A stretch of 64,000 nt of DNA from Rana temporaria (GCF_905171775.1 NC_053499.1:144212251-144276250), one strand, 5' to 3'. Positions 12,901 through 21,617 are shown, numbered from the stretch's first letter. The notes: generated by a model from the letters alone, not told the origin. Numbers and translations: made by a program.

Positions 12901-13291
12901 GGTCCTGATTCTTCTATATAGACCTTTATATCACTAGAGGGATTGCCAGCAGAAAGGAGGTCCTGATTCCTCTATATAAATCTTTGTATCTCTAAAGGGA
13001 ACACCAGCAGGTGGCAGACTGGATGGATCTTTGGTAATTTTTTGTCCTCACTCATCTGTGTTTCTAAGCTTAGTAAATATATAATCTCCTCCCCCTCTCC
13101 GCAGTGACCCAAACGGGCCTGGCCTGGCTCACTGGCCACAGTACAGCCAGGATGAAGACTATCTTCAGATAGATATTCAGCAGAAACCAGGGCAGAGACT
13201 GAAGGACAGAAAATACAATTTCTGGACCAAAGTTCTCCCCGAGAAGATCCGTAAGATGTCGGAGGAGGACGAAGTGCATGCCGAACTGTAG
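931..13291 (+). CDS. ces2-like: Carboxylesterase 2-like gene A, 3' half (last six coding exons)
   Basis: Coding exons are 931-1071, 3142-3216, 8717-8864, 9047-9199, 11546-11618 and 13105-13291 (stop TAG 13289-13291). Together they give 258 codons, equivalent to exons 8-13 of gene B with identical exon lengths and phases. The product is an alpha/beta-hydrolase esterase that cleaves carboxyl esters and thioesters in the ER lumen. Visible landmarks are the catalytic Glu in NVQEFGW (exon 8), the catalytic His in KADHADE (exon 11), the family signature NYWANFARTG (exon 12), and the C-terminus DEVHAEL. HAEL fits the HxEL ER-retention signal of mammalian CES proteins; CES2 ends in HTEL. Exons 1-7, with the nucleophile Ser, lie left of the window. 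All introns are GT-AG; the exon 11 donor (gtagat at 9200) is weak. Introns are packed with transposons, but the reading frame is intact, so I take the gene as functional. CES2 rather than CES1 is favoured by resemblance in exons 8, 10 and 11. Confidence 0.93.
1130..2512. mobile_element. CACACGATCGGAC MITE split by a TTAA element
   Basis: The left piece (1130-1186) and right piece (about 2108-2512) align with two intact copies at 22870-23813: the words cacgatcggactt, ttttccgtgg, cacgtggtttt, taccgccaccctttgg and gtccgatggagc occur in the same order. The break is exactly where the TTAA element at 1184-2107 sits, so that element inserted into this MITE. Confidence 0.7.
1184..2107. mobile_element. 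TTAA-bounded non-autonomous element (piggyBac-like?), copy 1
   Basis: Flanked by TTAA on both sides and inserted in the MITE at 1130-2512. The body matches 11734-12852: gcgattcggcactg, acaaaattggcgtcc, ggtggtatttgatcacctct, ataataaatatcccc, tgggaccattg. Near the right end are two hairpins (1873-1910 and 1926-1970). TTAA target duplication is typical of piggyBac transposons; the superfamily is an inference. No transposase is encoded. Confidence 0.6.
2513..2965 (+). mobile_element. 3' end of a CR1/L2-type non-LTR retrotransposon
   Basis: Decayed translation reads NYKAIHNLAPSYI, then a serine-rich stretch, IPWNSLPQSV and LSTFREN, the pattern at the C-terminus of CR1/L2/Rex-type reverse transcriptases. 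It is followed by a 3' UTR with attgtaagctc, gagcagggccctctgatt and a terminal ATAATAATAAT tail. Stops interrupt it; 5' truncated. Confidence 0.6.
4684..5395. repeat. 41-bp minisatellite inside the hAT element
   Basis: About 16 imperfect units built on gtatgacagtgggcactatg followed by tacaggagaggagtgtggag. Copies vary by substitutions (gtacagg/gtatagg) and small deletions. Confidence 0.85.
5950..6577. mobile_element. MITE with AGAGCTGCAC termini
   Basis: Starts agagctgcacaattaatcg and ends with the inverse, gaatcgtgcagctct. The interior is A/T-rich with no coding potential. Confidence 0.6.
6957..7015. repeat. A-run followed directly by T-run
   Basis: About 28 A's are followed by about 25 T's, a perfect A/T hairpin-capable low-complexity tract. 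Confidence 0.9.
7785..8045. repeat. 17-bp minisatellite (gene A intron 9)
   Basis: About 15 units of ggtgtcaggtcagtgta, alternating between cagtgta and cagtgca. Apparent open frames here come from the repeat. Confidence 0.9.
8046..8671. mobile_element. hAT-like right end and AT-rich stem, incomplete
   Basis: The segment ends in ctctggttacgccactg, which inverted reads CAGTGGCGTAACCAGAG, a hAT-type terminus. The next base resumes intron sequence shared with gene B (gggagtc...ctgaatatgatttgg). It contains a hairpin at 8448-8486 (ctattacataggggg and its inverse). The left terminus is not recognised. Confidence 0.45.
9277..9680. mobile_element. MITE with GGCCCCTTTCACACTG terminus
   Basis: Starts taggcccctttcacactggg and contains ttcagtgtgaaagcccttgg, the inverse-type motif of this TTCACAC family (compare 27838-28226). 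The right boundary is unclear because of the hAT insertion at 9689. Confidence 0.5.
9689..9942. mobile_element. Short hAT element, TSD CCAAGACC
   Basis: Begins CAGTGCCGATCCTGAC and ends GGATCGGCCCTG. A perfect 8-bp duplication CCAAGACC flanks it (9681-9688 and 9943-9950). The interior has the ggggccctaag motif common to the CAGGGCC hAT group. Confidence 0.85.
9943..10230. repeat. hAT-internal sequence related to 21900-22040
   Basis: Words gaagcctattagagcc, aatagggggtggc, gatagat..catgc..gca and cctggagagaggg recur in the same order inside the hAT element at 21618-22788. This looks like a fragment of a related element. Confidence 0.5.
10318..10940. mobile_element. TACGCCG-rich MITE, copy 2
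   Basis: Begins agctagattcagatacagtt, followed by TACGCCGGCGTATC, and carries the family core (gctaggtggcgc, tatgcaaatga, gattcacaaacgtac, ggcgcatgcgcag). The right terminus is lost at the junction with the next MITE. Confidence 0.7.
10941..11465. mobile_element. GTGTACGCGGCAT MITE
   Basis: Contains gcatacacacgatcgtg near the left and ends aaacggtcatgtgtacgcgg plus cat. The middle, with gcgcggtgacgtacaacacg, ttccgtgttagtaaaag and ccagaacgagcgctcc, matches 15552-16413. Confidence 0.65.
11734..12852. mobile_element. TTAA-bounded non-autonomous element, copy 2
   Basis: Flanked by TTAA (11734 and 12849). Ends CCACTTCAGCC and (inverted) CTGCTTGCCG. The body matches 1184-2107. It carries an extra 130-bp palindrome near 11948-12077 absent from copy 1, and the two right-side hairpins are at 12561-12599 and 12615-12659. 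piggyBac-like by target site only. Confidence 0.65.
11948..12077. repeat. Near-perfect 62-bp-arm palindrome inserted in the TTAA element
   Basis: The left arm 11948-12009 (starting tttctctttcgttcatagac) and right arm 12017-12077 are inverse, with a 7-nt loop. Copy 1 of the host element runs straight through this point without it. Confidence 0.85.
12880..13020. repeat. Intron 12 repeat units (gene A)
   Basis: Units of about 60 bp built on caccagcaggaggaaggagg, tcctgattcttctatata and atcactagaggga. The same units fill intron 12 of gene B (48050-48140, 49023-49083, 49980-50060), so they predate the gene duplication. Confidence 0.75.
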
Positions 13292-13570
13292 AACTTTCCA
13301 GACATTCCCAGAAAAACAGAAGTGATCACTCCACACTCTTCACAGAAAAATACCAAGTGTCACTAAAGACTGATAATTCAGTTCTGTGTCGAGGTTAATT
13401 TACTTAATTTACTAAAGGCAAAAAAACTGTGCACTTTGCAAAATGCAGTTGCACTTCTGTGTTGATGTTCTGGAGACAACCCATAATTTGTGATTTTCTT
13501 TCAGTTTCAATGATGACGGCAAACAGGACACCTAGAGAGGGTGAATCACTCTAATGGGAGCACAAACAGC

Positions 13571-13576
13571 AATAAA
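13571..13576 (+). terminator. Polyadenylation signal of gene A
   Basis: An AATAAA lies 280 bp after the gene A stop codon and is the first good candidate downstream. A palindromic TTAA MITE begins only 32 bp further on, at or near the expected cleavage point. Confidence 0.6.
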
Positions 13577-13607
13577 AACATATAATAATCAAACTTGTGA
13601 TTGTGGC

Positions 13608-14112
13608 TTAAAGGGGTTGTAAAGGAAAAAAAAAATCCCTAAAAAGCTTCCTTTACCTTAGTGCAGTCCTCCTTCACTTACCTCATCCTTCGATTTTGCT
13701 TTTAAATGTCCTTATTTCTTCTGAGAAATCCTCACTTCCTGTTCTTCTGTCTGTAACTCCACACAGTAATGCAAGGCTTTCTCTCTGGTGTGGAGAAAGC
13801 CTCTTGAGGGAGGAGGGGGCGAGCAGGAGTGTCAGGACGCCCACTAACACACAGCTAATTTCTCTATCTGCAAAGTAGAGAGTGTCCTGACACTCCTGCT
13901 CGCCCCCTCCCCCCTCAAGAGGCTTTCTCCACACCTGGAAGAAAGCCTTGCATTACTGTGTGGAGTTACAGACAGAAGAACAGGAAGTGAGGATTTCTCA
14001 GAAGAAATAAGGACATTTAAAAGCAAAACCGAAGGATGAGGTAAGTGAAGGAGGACTGCACTAAGGTAAAGGAAGCTATTTAGGGAAAAAAAATCCTTTA
14101 CAACCCCTTTAA
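13608..14112. mobile_element. 505-bp palindromic MITE, TTAA-AGGGGTTGTAAAGG ends
   Basis: Bounded by TTAA. The two halves are inverse over almost their full length: left ttacctcatccttc and gtccttatttcttctgag, right mirror ending cctttacaacccctttaa. Same family as 51535-52007 and the half copy at 31530-31720. Open frames on both strands are mirror artefacts. Confidence 0.85.
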
Positions 14113-14608
14113 CCCCCGGCCCATTGCACTGATGAACACACAATATCTCCCCAGATAATAATCACAATTTTTAGCAACATGCAATGTTCTAAATCTCCCA
14201 AACTGATTGTGAGTTGTCACTTTGATGAGATATTCTTCACACATGCTATGGGTATATGTGGAAATACATGACAAAACATATTCTGCTACTTCTCCTGAGT
14301 ATGGGAATACCACATGTGATAGACTTCTTGGCAGCCTAGCTATGTACAAGGGCCCAAAATCCAATGAGCACCTTCAGGCTTTCAAGGGGTGTTAATTATC
14401 CATTCGATTTCCTGACTACCTATCACATTTTCAGAGGCCCTAAAATGCCGGGATAATATAAAGACACCCAAAATGACCCTTTTTTGGAAAGTAAACACCC
14501 TAAGGTATTTGCTGAGAGGCATGTCGAATCCACGAAAGCTTTTTTTTTCACAAGTTTTTGGAAAATTACTAAAAATAATGTTTCCTTTTATTTACACAAA
14601 GTTGTCAC
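14113..14608. repeat. Locally duplicated repeat (first unit)
   Basis: Contains gttgtcactttgatgagata and cacatgctatgggtatatgt at 14211-14260. The same words recur after the next MITE (15131-15215). No gene is visible. Confidence 0.55.
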
Positions 14609-15134
14609 TTTAAAGCAGAGGTTCACCCGCACATGACACTTTTTCCCCTTAGATTCCTGCTCGTTTTGTCTAGGGGAATCGGCTAGTTGTTTTAAAATAT
14701 GAGCAGTACTTACCCGTTTACGAGATGCATCTTCTCCGCCGCTTCCGGGTATGGGCTGCGGGACTGGGCGTTCCTATGTTGATTGACAGTCTTCCGAGAG
14801 GCTTCCGACGGTCGCATCCATCGCGTCACGATTTTCCGAAAGAAGCCAAACGTCAGTGCGCAGGCGCAGTATAGAGCCGCACCGACGTTCGGCTTCTTTC
14901 GGCTACTAGTGACGCGATGGATGCGACCGTCGGAAGCCTCTCGGAAGACTATCAATCAAGAAGGAACGCCCGCTCCCGAAGACCCATACCCGGAAGCGAC
15001 GGAGAAGATGCATCTCTAAAACGGTAAGTACGGCTCATATTTTAAAACAACTAGCCGATTCCCCTAGACAAAACGAGCATTAATCTAAGGGGAAAAGAGA
15101 AAAAAAAACTTGATTGGGTGAACTCCCGATTTAA
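14609..15134. mobile_element. Palindromic MITE, TTAA-AGCAGAGGTTCACCC ends
   Basis: Flanked by TTAA at 14609-14612 and 15131-15134. The insertion splits gttgtcactt|ttaatgaaat, whose uninterrupted counterpart is at 14211-14230. The halves are inverse (gcgtcacgattttccg... and its mirror), so the peptide TVFREASDGRIHRVT reads on both strands. Same family as 40481-41006; 45196-45672 is a relative. Confidence 0.85.
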
Positions 15135-15480
15135 TGAAATATTTCTCACACATGCTATGGGTATATGTGGAATTACAATTCCAAAACATATTCTGCTACT
15201 TCTCCCTAGTATGGGAATTGTCAGGAACCATGAAACAGAAGGAGACAGAAAATGCAGTAAAAATCAAACCTTTTAATAAAATAGTAAAAATGGTACAACT
15301 GGTAAACGTAGTCAAAACATAGCCAGGTTTCGGCAGCCAATTTGGGTAGTCATAACAGTCCAGGAAATTAGGAAGCCAGACATCAGCGTAGTCAGAGGCA
15401 GCAGACAAGATCAGGAACCAGAAGGGACGTCATCCAGGAATGTCTTCAACAGGAACACAATAGGGTTGAACCGAACACCC
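15135..15480. repeat. Repeat second unit and unclassified repeat
   Basis: 15135-15215 continues the unit interrupted by the MITE. 15231-15480 (tcaggaaccatgaaacag, aaaacatagccaggtttcgg, gacaagatcaggaacca) has the look of a degraded transposon end, but I cannot class it. Confidence 0.35.
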
Positions 15481-15551
15481 CCCCCCCGATTCGGTTCATT
15501 CTAGAACATGCAAATAGGCAAAACATTTGTGCGAACACTTTAACATTGTTA

Positions 15552-16413
15552 AAGTCTAATGCCGCGTACACACGATCATTTTTCGGCATGAAAAAAAAAA
15601 AGTTTTTTCCAACTTCATCATCAACGACGTTGTCCACACACCATCGTTTTAAACAAAAAAATGCTATAGGAAAGCGCGGTGACGTACAACACGTACAACG
15701 GCACTATAAAGGGGAAGTTCCATGCGGATGACGCCACCCTAGGGGCTGCTTTAGCTGATTCCGTGTTAGTAAAAGCGATTCGTGCTTTTCTGTCTGTTAC
15801 AGCGTGATGAATGTGCTTACTCCATTATGAACAGTAGCATAGGTGTGCGCACAGGGTGTGCCAGGTGTGCCCAGGCACACCCTAATCACCCTGTGCAGAA
15901 CATATTCCCCCACTGACCTGGCTCCCCTTCCTTCCCCCCACAGCACTGTAGGCTTCCCTCCTCTCCCACTGGTTGTTGCTGTGGATGTTTTAGGATGAAT
16001 GGGGGAAGGGGCCAGTAAATATGCCATTTACCGGCCCCTTTCCTTTCTGAATGAACATCATAAGTGATCAGTAGTGTGTGTTTGAGCTTTGGGGTGCACA
16101 CCCTAATGCCAAAGGCTGCACACACCTATGAACGGTAGTTTACCAGAACGAGCGCTCCCATCTCATAACTTGCTTCTGAGCATGCACAGGTTTTTAATGT
16201 CGTTTTAGCCCACACACGATCATTTTTTACAACCCGAAAAATGACATAGTTTTAAAACATTGTTAAAAAATGCAGCATGCTCGAAAAAAAAAAAAAAAAC
16301 GTTTTTCACAACCCGAAAAATGATGTGAAGCCCACACACGATCATTTTAAATGACATTTTTTTTAAAACAACGTTTTTTTTCATGCCGAAAAATGATCGC
16401 GTGTACGCGGCAT
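15552..16413. mobile_element. GCCGCGTACACACGATCATTT MITE split by a hAT element
   Basis: Left terminus atgccgcgtacacacgatca and right terminus gatcgcgtgtacgcggcat are inverted repeats of about 45 bp with the adjoining tttttcggcatg. The middle matches 10941-11465, interrupted by 15838-16130. Confidence 0.8.
15838..16130. mobile_element. 293-bp hAT MITE, TSD AACRGTAG
   Basis: Ends CATAGGTGTGCGCAC and (inverted) CATAGGTGTGTGCAGC. Duplications AACAGTAG (15830-15837) and AACGGTAG (16131-16138) differ at one base. It interrupts the MITE core at the point where 10941-11465 is continuous. Confidence 0.8.
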
Positions 16414-16424
16414 AAGGGACACGA

Positions 16425-16625
16425 ACGTGAAAAACCAAAAGTGCTAATTTTAAAGGCTTATATGCAAGTTATTGCCATAAAAAGTGTTTGGGGACCTGGG
16501 TCCTGCCCCAGGGGACATGTATCAATGCAAAAAAAAAATTGTAAAAAGGGTTGTTTTTTCAGGAGCAGTGATTTTAATAACGCTTAAAGTGAAACAATAA
16601 AAATGAAATATTCCTTTAAATATTG
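16425..16625. repeat. Unclassified dispersed repeat
   Basis: Shared with 60225-60420: gggacacgaac, ttttaaaggcttatatgcaa, ctgccccaggggacatgtat, gagcagtgattttaat, gcttaaagtgaaacaataaa. No coding capacity. Confidence 0.6.
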
Positions 16626-16823
16626 TGCCTGGGAGGTTTCCTTAGTCTGCCTATAAAGTAGCACATCTTTCCCATGTTCATAACAGTACCACAGTTAAAG
16701 GAAAAAATATCTTTAAAAATTGCTTGCGGCTGTAATGTATTGTTGGATCCCCAAAATCAAAATCTCCTGCTATTGTGAATTGGATGACCGCATCCAATTC
16801 GCAATAGTGTGAACCCAGCCTAA

Positions 16824-16826
<3 letters not shown>

Positions 16827-16891
<65 letters not shown>
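16827..16891. repeat. (TA)n microsatellite
   Basis: About 32 TA dinucleotides without interruption. Confidence 0.95.
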
Positions 16892-16893
<2 letters not shown>

Positions 16894-16929
16894 TGGAATG
16901 ACAAAGATGAGTAGTTTTTTTTGGAGCTT

Positions 16930-17160
16930 AAGCCTTGGACCAACATCCAGTGCTGGTTGCTCCAAATTTTTCTAGGGGATGTATTGTCCAAACAGATGCC
17001 TCCAGTGAAGGTTTGGAGGTCAATGGGTTGGAACACCCTGTGGGCTTTCTGTTGTGTGGAACAGAACACAGTGGTAATAGAACTGTGGGCTGTTTGTCTG
17101 CTTCAATGTTGCTGGGCTACTTTTGACCCTTTTCTGGACTCCTGGAGCACGCAAGTTCTT
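16930..17160 (+). pseudogene. Ty3/Gypsy-type RT/RNase H fragment
   Basis: One frame reads PVLVAPNFS, then QTDASSEGL and EHPVGFL, the order typical at the start of the RNase H domain of Gypsy retrotransposons. A shifted frame then gives VVIELWAVCLL. The piece is short and frameshifted, and is cut off at 17164 by the TACGCCG MITE. It is a decayed fragment with no LTRs recognised. Confidence 0.5.
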
Positions 17161-17163
17161 TTA

Positions 17164-17893
17164 GGTAGATTCAGGTAGGGGCGCGCTAATCTGCGGCGGC
17201 ATAGCCTAGCGTGTTTACACTACGCCGCCTTAAGTAAGAGAGGCAAGTACTGTATTCTCAAAGCACTTACCTCCTTAATTAGGGCGGCGTAGTGTAAATG
17301 CGGCGGGCGTAAGGGCGCCTAATTTAAATGGGTTGGAGGGGGGCGTGTTTAATGGTAATGAGGCTTGAACACACGTTTTTGACGTTTATTGGCTACTGCG
17401 CATGCGCCGGGCGCCTAAATCTCCCAGTGCGCATTGCGGCTAAGTACGCCGTACGGGCCTATTGATTTAGACGTGGACGTAAACGATGTAACTCCAGATT
17501 CCCGGACGACTTACGCAAACAACGTAAATAATTTAAATCTCGCGACGGGAACGGCGGCCATACTTTAACATTGTTATTCCACCTAATAGGTGGAATAACT
17601 TTAGGCCTGTAAAGGCCTTACGGAAACGGCGTAAATAGACTGCGGCGGCCGGGCGTACGTTCGTGAATCGGCGTACAAACTCATTTACATAATCTACGCC
17701 GGCCGCAATGGAAGCGCCACCTAGCGGCCATCCAAAAAATTGCAATCTAAGATAGGACTGCGCAAGCCGTCGTATCTTAGATATGTTTAAGCGTATCTCT
17801 GTTTGAGCATATGCTTAAACATACGGCGGCGTATATTCTGAGTTAGGCCGGCTTATCTACTGATAAGCCGGCCTAACTCTACCTGAATCTACC
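17164..17893. mobile_element. TACGCCG-rich MITE, copy 3
   Basis: Left end GGTAGATTCAGGTAG and right end CTACCTGAATCTACC are perfect inverted repeats. The family core is in inverse orientation (gcgcatgcgcc, gattcgtgaacg-type words, gccacctagcgg). Flanks are TTA and TAA, compatible with a 3-bp TWA-type site of PIF/Harbinger elements. Confidence 0.8.
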
Positions 17894-18234
17894 TAATTGA
17901 ACCTTGTATGAGGACAAGTGTATGCTGGTGGTGAGCCAACATTTTGCTTTGTACCAGAGTTTAACGACTGTTTTGTTTATTTTGTGCTGAAGAAAAGCTG
18001 CTTTGGTTGCACTTTGTGGAGAAATAAAAAATGTTTTTACAACGATATAGCTGGCCAGTGATCTGGACCCCAAAATTTCACAACAGGTAGTGACTTCAAA
18101 GAAGTTGCAGGAGATCAGCAGCACTAATATGTAACAAATTATGAAAATAGGTGAAAACAAAGATTTTCATTTTTAATGTCAATTACTAATGATCGGCAGT
18201 GCCCAGAGCAAACAAATTTTCCTCCAGTTATAGC

Positions 18235-18825
18235 TATATTGCCAAAAGTATTGGGACACCTGCCTTTACACTCACACAAACTTTAATGTTCACCCCAGTC
18301 TTAATCTGTAGGGTTCAATATTGAGTTGGCTCTTCCTTTGCAGCTATAACAGCTTCAACTCTTCTTGGGGGACTGGTTCCACAAGGTTTAGGAGTGTGTC
18401 TATGGGAATGTTTGACCATTCTTCCAGAAGTGTATTTGTGAGGACAGGCACTAATGTTGGAAGGCCTGGCTTGCAGTCTCCACTTTAATTCATCCCAAAG
18501 GTGTTTTATCGGACGGAGATTAGGACTCTGTGCAGGCTAGTCAAGTTCTTCTACACAAACTTGCTCATCCATGTCTTCATGGCCCTTGTTTTATACACTG
18601 GTGCGCAGTCATGTTGGAACAGGAAGGGGCCATCTCTCCAAACTGTTCCTACAAAGTTGGGAGCATTAAATTGTCCAAAATGTCTTGGCATGCTGACGCC
18701 TTAAGAGTTCCCTTCACTAGAACTAAGGGGGCCAAGCCCAACCCCTGAAAACCAACCCCACACTCTAACTCCCCCTCCAACAAATGATTTGGAGTGGTGG
18801 CCCAATACTTTTGGCAATACAGTGT
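18235..18825 (-). pseudogene. Tc1-like transposase 3' part with both termini (deleted element)
   Basis: On the minus strand decayed frames read GLGLAPLVLVKGTLKA, LFQHDCAPVYKTRAMK and, after a shift, PAQSPNLRPIKHLWDEL, covering the second Asp and the Glu region (the Glu now Lys) of a Tc1 DDE domain. TIR sequence (ccaatacttttggcaatac) also lies at 18802-18820, so this is an internally deleted, dead element. Confidence 0.65.
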
Positions 18826-19038
18826 GGATAAGCAAGTTTGGGGTGAAGGAACTTGACTGACCTGCACAGAGTCCTCAACCCGATAGAACACATTTGGAGT
18901 GGACGGCCTTCCTAGAAGAGTTGAAGCTGTTATTGCTGCAAAGGGCCAACTCATTATTGAACCCTACAGACTAAGACTGGGATGCCATTAAAATTCATGT
19001 GCGTGCTGGCGTTCCAATACTTTTGGCAATATAGTGTA
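18826..19038 (+). pseudogene. Second Tc1-like 3' end, opposite orientation
   Basis: Plus-strand sequence gaacttgactgacctgcaca, gagaacacatttgga-type words and gttgaagctgttattgctgc mirror the minus-strand element at 18235-18560, with an internal deletion. It ends in the same TIR. Confidence 0.65.
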
Positions 19039-19207
19039 GATGTAAACCTTAACTGGAGGCAATTGTGTTTGCTCTGGGCACTGTCTATCATTAGCAATTG
19101 ACATAAAAAATAAATCCTTGTATTCACCTATTTTTATCCTTTGTTACATATCAGTGCTGCTGATCTCCTGTAGCTTTATTGCAGCCACTACCTGTTGCGA
19201 AAATGTA

Positions 19208-19726
19208 TAGTGTGAAAATGTATAGTGTACACAACAATGACGGGCGCCACCCCCCATCCATGTGTCTGACCCCCTAATCTACATGCAGGGCGCCGGACTG
19301 TTTGCCCCCCCCCGAAAGAAAAATATACCACCTGCTGCCACTGGTACTTAAGTAATAAAGTGCATGTATTTAATTTTGGATAGAGTAGTGAATGGGGTGA
19401 GCCTGTGTAAGGTTTCATTTTTTTAATTTTGTTTCCCAGGGGAGATTTCCCTTTACTTCCTGTTCTGGAGTCACAACCTGGGAATAAAAGTAAATCTCTA
19501 CGAAGTGAGTGAAATCCTCAGGTGTCTTATCTGAAAGATTTTCCCTCTATTCTTGTTCTGGTGGCAGCTCAAAACATTTGGATTTCTTATCACTTCCTGT
19601 CGCAGTGATACCCGCTGGCTGGTAGTGGTAAATATAAAGTAATATGGACAGTGCTTCATAATGTATAAAAAGGAGGACACCGAGCTCAGAGTAGACAAAA
19701 CATTTTTTTGTCATTAAACAGAAACT
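19208..19726. other. No gene recognised
   Basis: Intergenic sequence between the foldback and the next inverted-repeat element. A C-run at 19308 and AT-rich stretches are visible; I see no exon or known repeat. Confidence 0.4.
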
Positions 19727-20660
19727 GATAAGTGAAAAAGGAGGGCGCTAGAAAGTGATTATAAAAAACACTCATAAATATTAAATATACTAAAGTGAGA
19801 AAAATACAAATCATAAAATTCTCCCAAGTGGATAAACCAGTGATATACATGCCCGCTTGAAGACGTTAATTTTACAAAACGTACGTCGCGGCGCAGTCTG
19901 GTCGCGTGTACCCCCTACGTCACATCAGGCAATCTGGCTTGAGCTTCCGACTGGTGAAACGCACGCCGTCGAGGAAGTGGAGGAACCACAAGTGCTATTC
20001 CTTACGAGTCTGCAGCCCCAGTGCTGGGTTGGGCATCTTTTAATGTAAGCGGCCATTTGGCCTTTTTTGTTCTGTCATTTTATTCTTTTATTAAATGGTT
20101 TGCACTATGGAAGTTTTGGCTTTTTCATTTCATGTTCCATCTCTGCAATGGAGGTCTTGAGCCAATACCCACATCTCCCGTTTATGGCCAAGTGTGCAGG
20201 CACGCTTCTGCTAAGCGCATGAGATCTTTTTCTAATCAAAAAGATCCTATTGAGTCTGGTAAGCACATTCCCCTTCTGTGCACTTTGGGTGTCTTAAGTC
20301 CTTGCGTATGGTGAAGGAACAAGTTTGCACTGTCTGGACAATAATCCTTTTACAGCAAGATTTTGTTTTTTGTTGGTGGATGGATTTTGGAAATTAATCA
20401 AATTTTTTATTTTTTTTCAATTGGGTCAATTTTTTATCTTTTTTGCTTTGAATTTTTTTCCTTCGAAAGAGTCACTTTCTTTATGGACTTATATTATGTG
20501 TGCAATACTTTTTGGTGATTTATTTTAAAGATTTATTACCACTAATTGTATATCACTGGTTTATCCACTTTTATGGTTTGTATTTTTCTCACTTTAGTAT
20601 ATTTAATATTTATGAGTGTTTTTTATAATCACTTTCTAGCGCCCTCCTTTTTCACTTATC
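19727..20660. mobile_element. 0.93-kb DNA element with ~125-bp inverted repeats
   Basis: Left tgataagtgaaaaaggaggg through gataaaccagtgatatac is mirrored at 20546-20660. No convincing transposase inside; the middle (acgtacgtcgcggcgcagtc, gtgaaacgcacgccg) is unclassified. Confidence 0.75.
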
Positions 20661-20679
20661 ACTTCTTAGTAAGAATTCT

Positions 20680-21393
20680 GGGCCAGATTCACAGCAGAGA
20701 TACAATGGCGTATCTCCTGATACGCCGTCGTATCTCTGAGATACGCTTGTCGTATCTATGCGGCTGATTCATAGAATCAGTTCCGCATAGATAGCCCTAA
20801 GATCCGACAGGTGTAATTGAATTACACCGTCGGATCTTAGGATGCAATTCTAGGCCGGCCGCTAGGTGGCGATTCCATTGCGGTCGGCGTAGAATATGCA
20901 AATGACTAGTTACGGCGATTCACGAACGTCCGCGTTACCCGTCGCTCTAACTTTACGTAGTTTCCGTCGAGATACGCCGCGTAAAACTAGGGATGCCCTC
21001 TAGGTGGACTAACCAATGTTAAGTATGGCCGTCGTTCCTGCGTCGAAATTTGAAAATTCACGTCGTTTGCGCAAGTCGTCCGTGAATGGCGCTGGACGCT
21101 AACGTCGAAACCAATGACGTCCTTGCGACGTCATTTAGCGCAATGCACGTCGGGTAATTTTCCCAACGGAGCATGCGCAGTACGTTCGGCGCGGGAACGC
21201 ACCTAACTTAAATGGTGCCCGCCCCATTAAAATTAGGCGGGCTTGCGCCGAGCGGATTTACGTTACACCGCCGCAAGTTTACAGGTAAGAGCTTTGTGAA
21301 TCAGTCACTTACGCTGTAAACTTGCGGCGGTGTAACGTAAATCAGATACGTTACGCCGCCGCGGCGCAACGTAAATGTACCTGAATCTGGCCC
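20680..21393. mobile_element. TACGCCG-rich MITE, copy 4, TSD TCT
   Basis: Perfect termini GGGCCAGATTCA and TGAATCTGGCCC, flanked on both sides by TCT. The interior has gatacgccgtcgtatctctg, ggccgctaggtggcga, atatgcaaatgactag and ggagcatgcgcag, the full family layout. Confidence 0.85.
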
Positions 21394-21617
21394 TCTATTT
21401 TTTACTATTAGAGGAGCAGCTTAATAATTTAATTGAATTAATCACTTTTAGAAAATTGGCGCGGATTTATTATTTTTAAATATTAAACAGAAACTGGTTG
21501 AGTCATAAAAACTGATCCCCCCCCACGTGCCACAAAGTATCAAACACATGAAAACAAATGCACACGATCCTCATGAAGGGTTTGGTACTTCCCAGCAATG
21601 CGTTGGTTCCTACCGAG

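Larger units (their letters stand above)
18071..19207. repeat. 1.1-kb foldback palindrome built from Tc1-like ends
   Basis: Outer arms are inverse: left caacaggtagtgac, ggagatcagcagcact and agtgcccagagcaaac; the right arm mirrors these at 19060-19200. Inside each arm is the terminus of a Tc1-like element, ttgccaaaagtattgggaca at 18238 and its mirror ending 19038. Both arms carry the 3' part of the same transposase. Confidence 0.8.

Noticed and set aside
14710..15019. Open frames on both strands giving almost the same peptide (TVFREASDGRIHRVT); the same at 40541-40973
   Set aside because: The DNA is a palindromic MITE, so both strands read alike. No conserved gene; it is a mirror artefact.
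16678..17069. Open frames with long isoleucine/tyrosine runs
   Set aside because: Translation of the (TA)n microsatellite.
19857..20320. Open frames inside the 19727-20660 inverted-repeat element that might be a transposase
   Set aside because: Short, with no DDE or zinc-finger pattern; the element is treated as non-autonomous.
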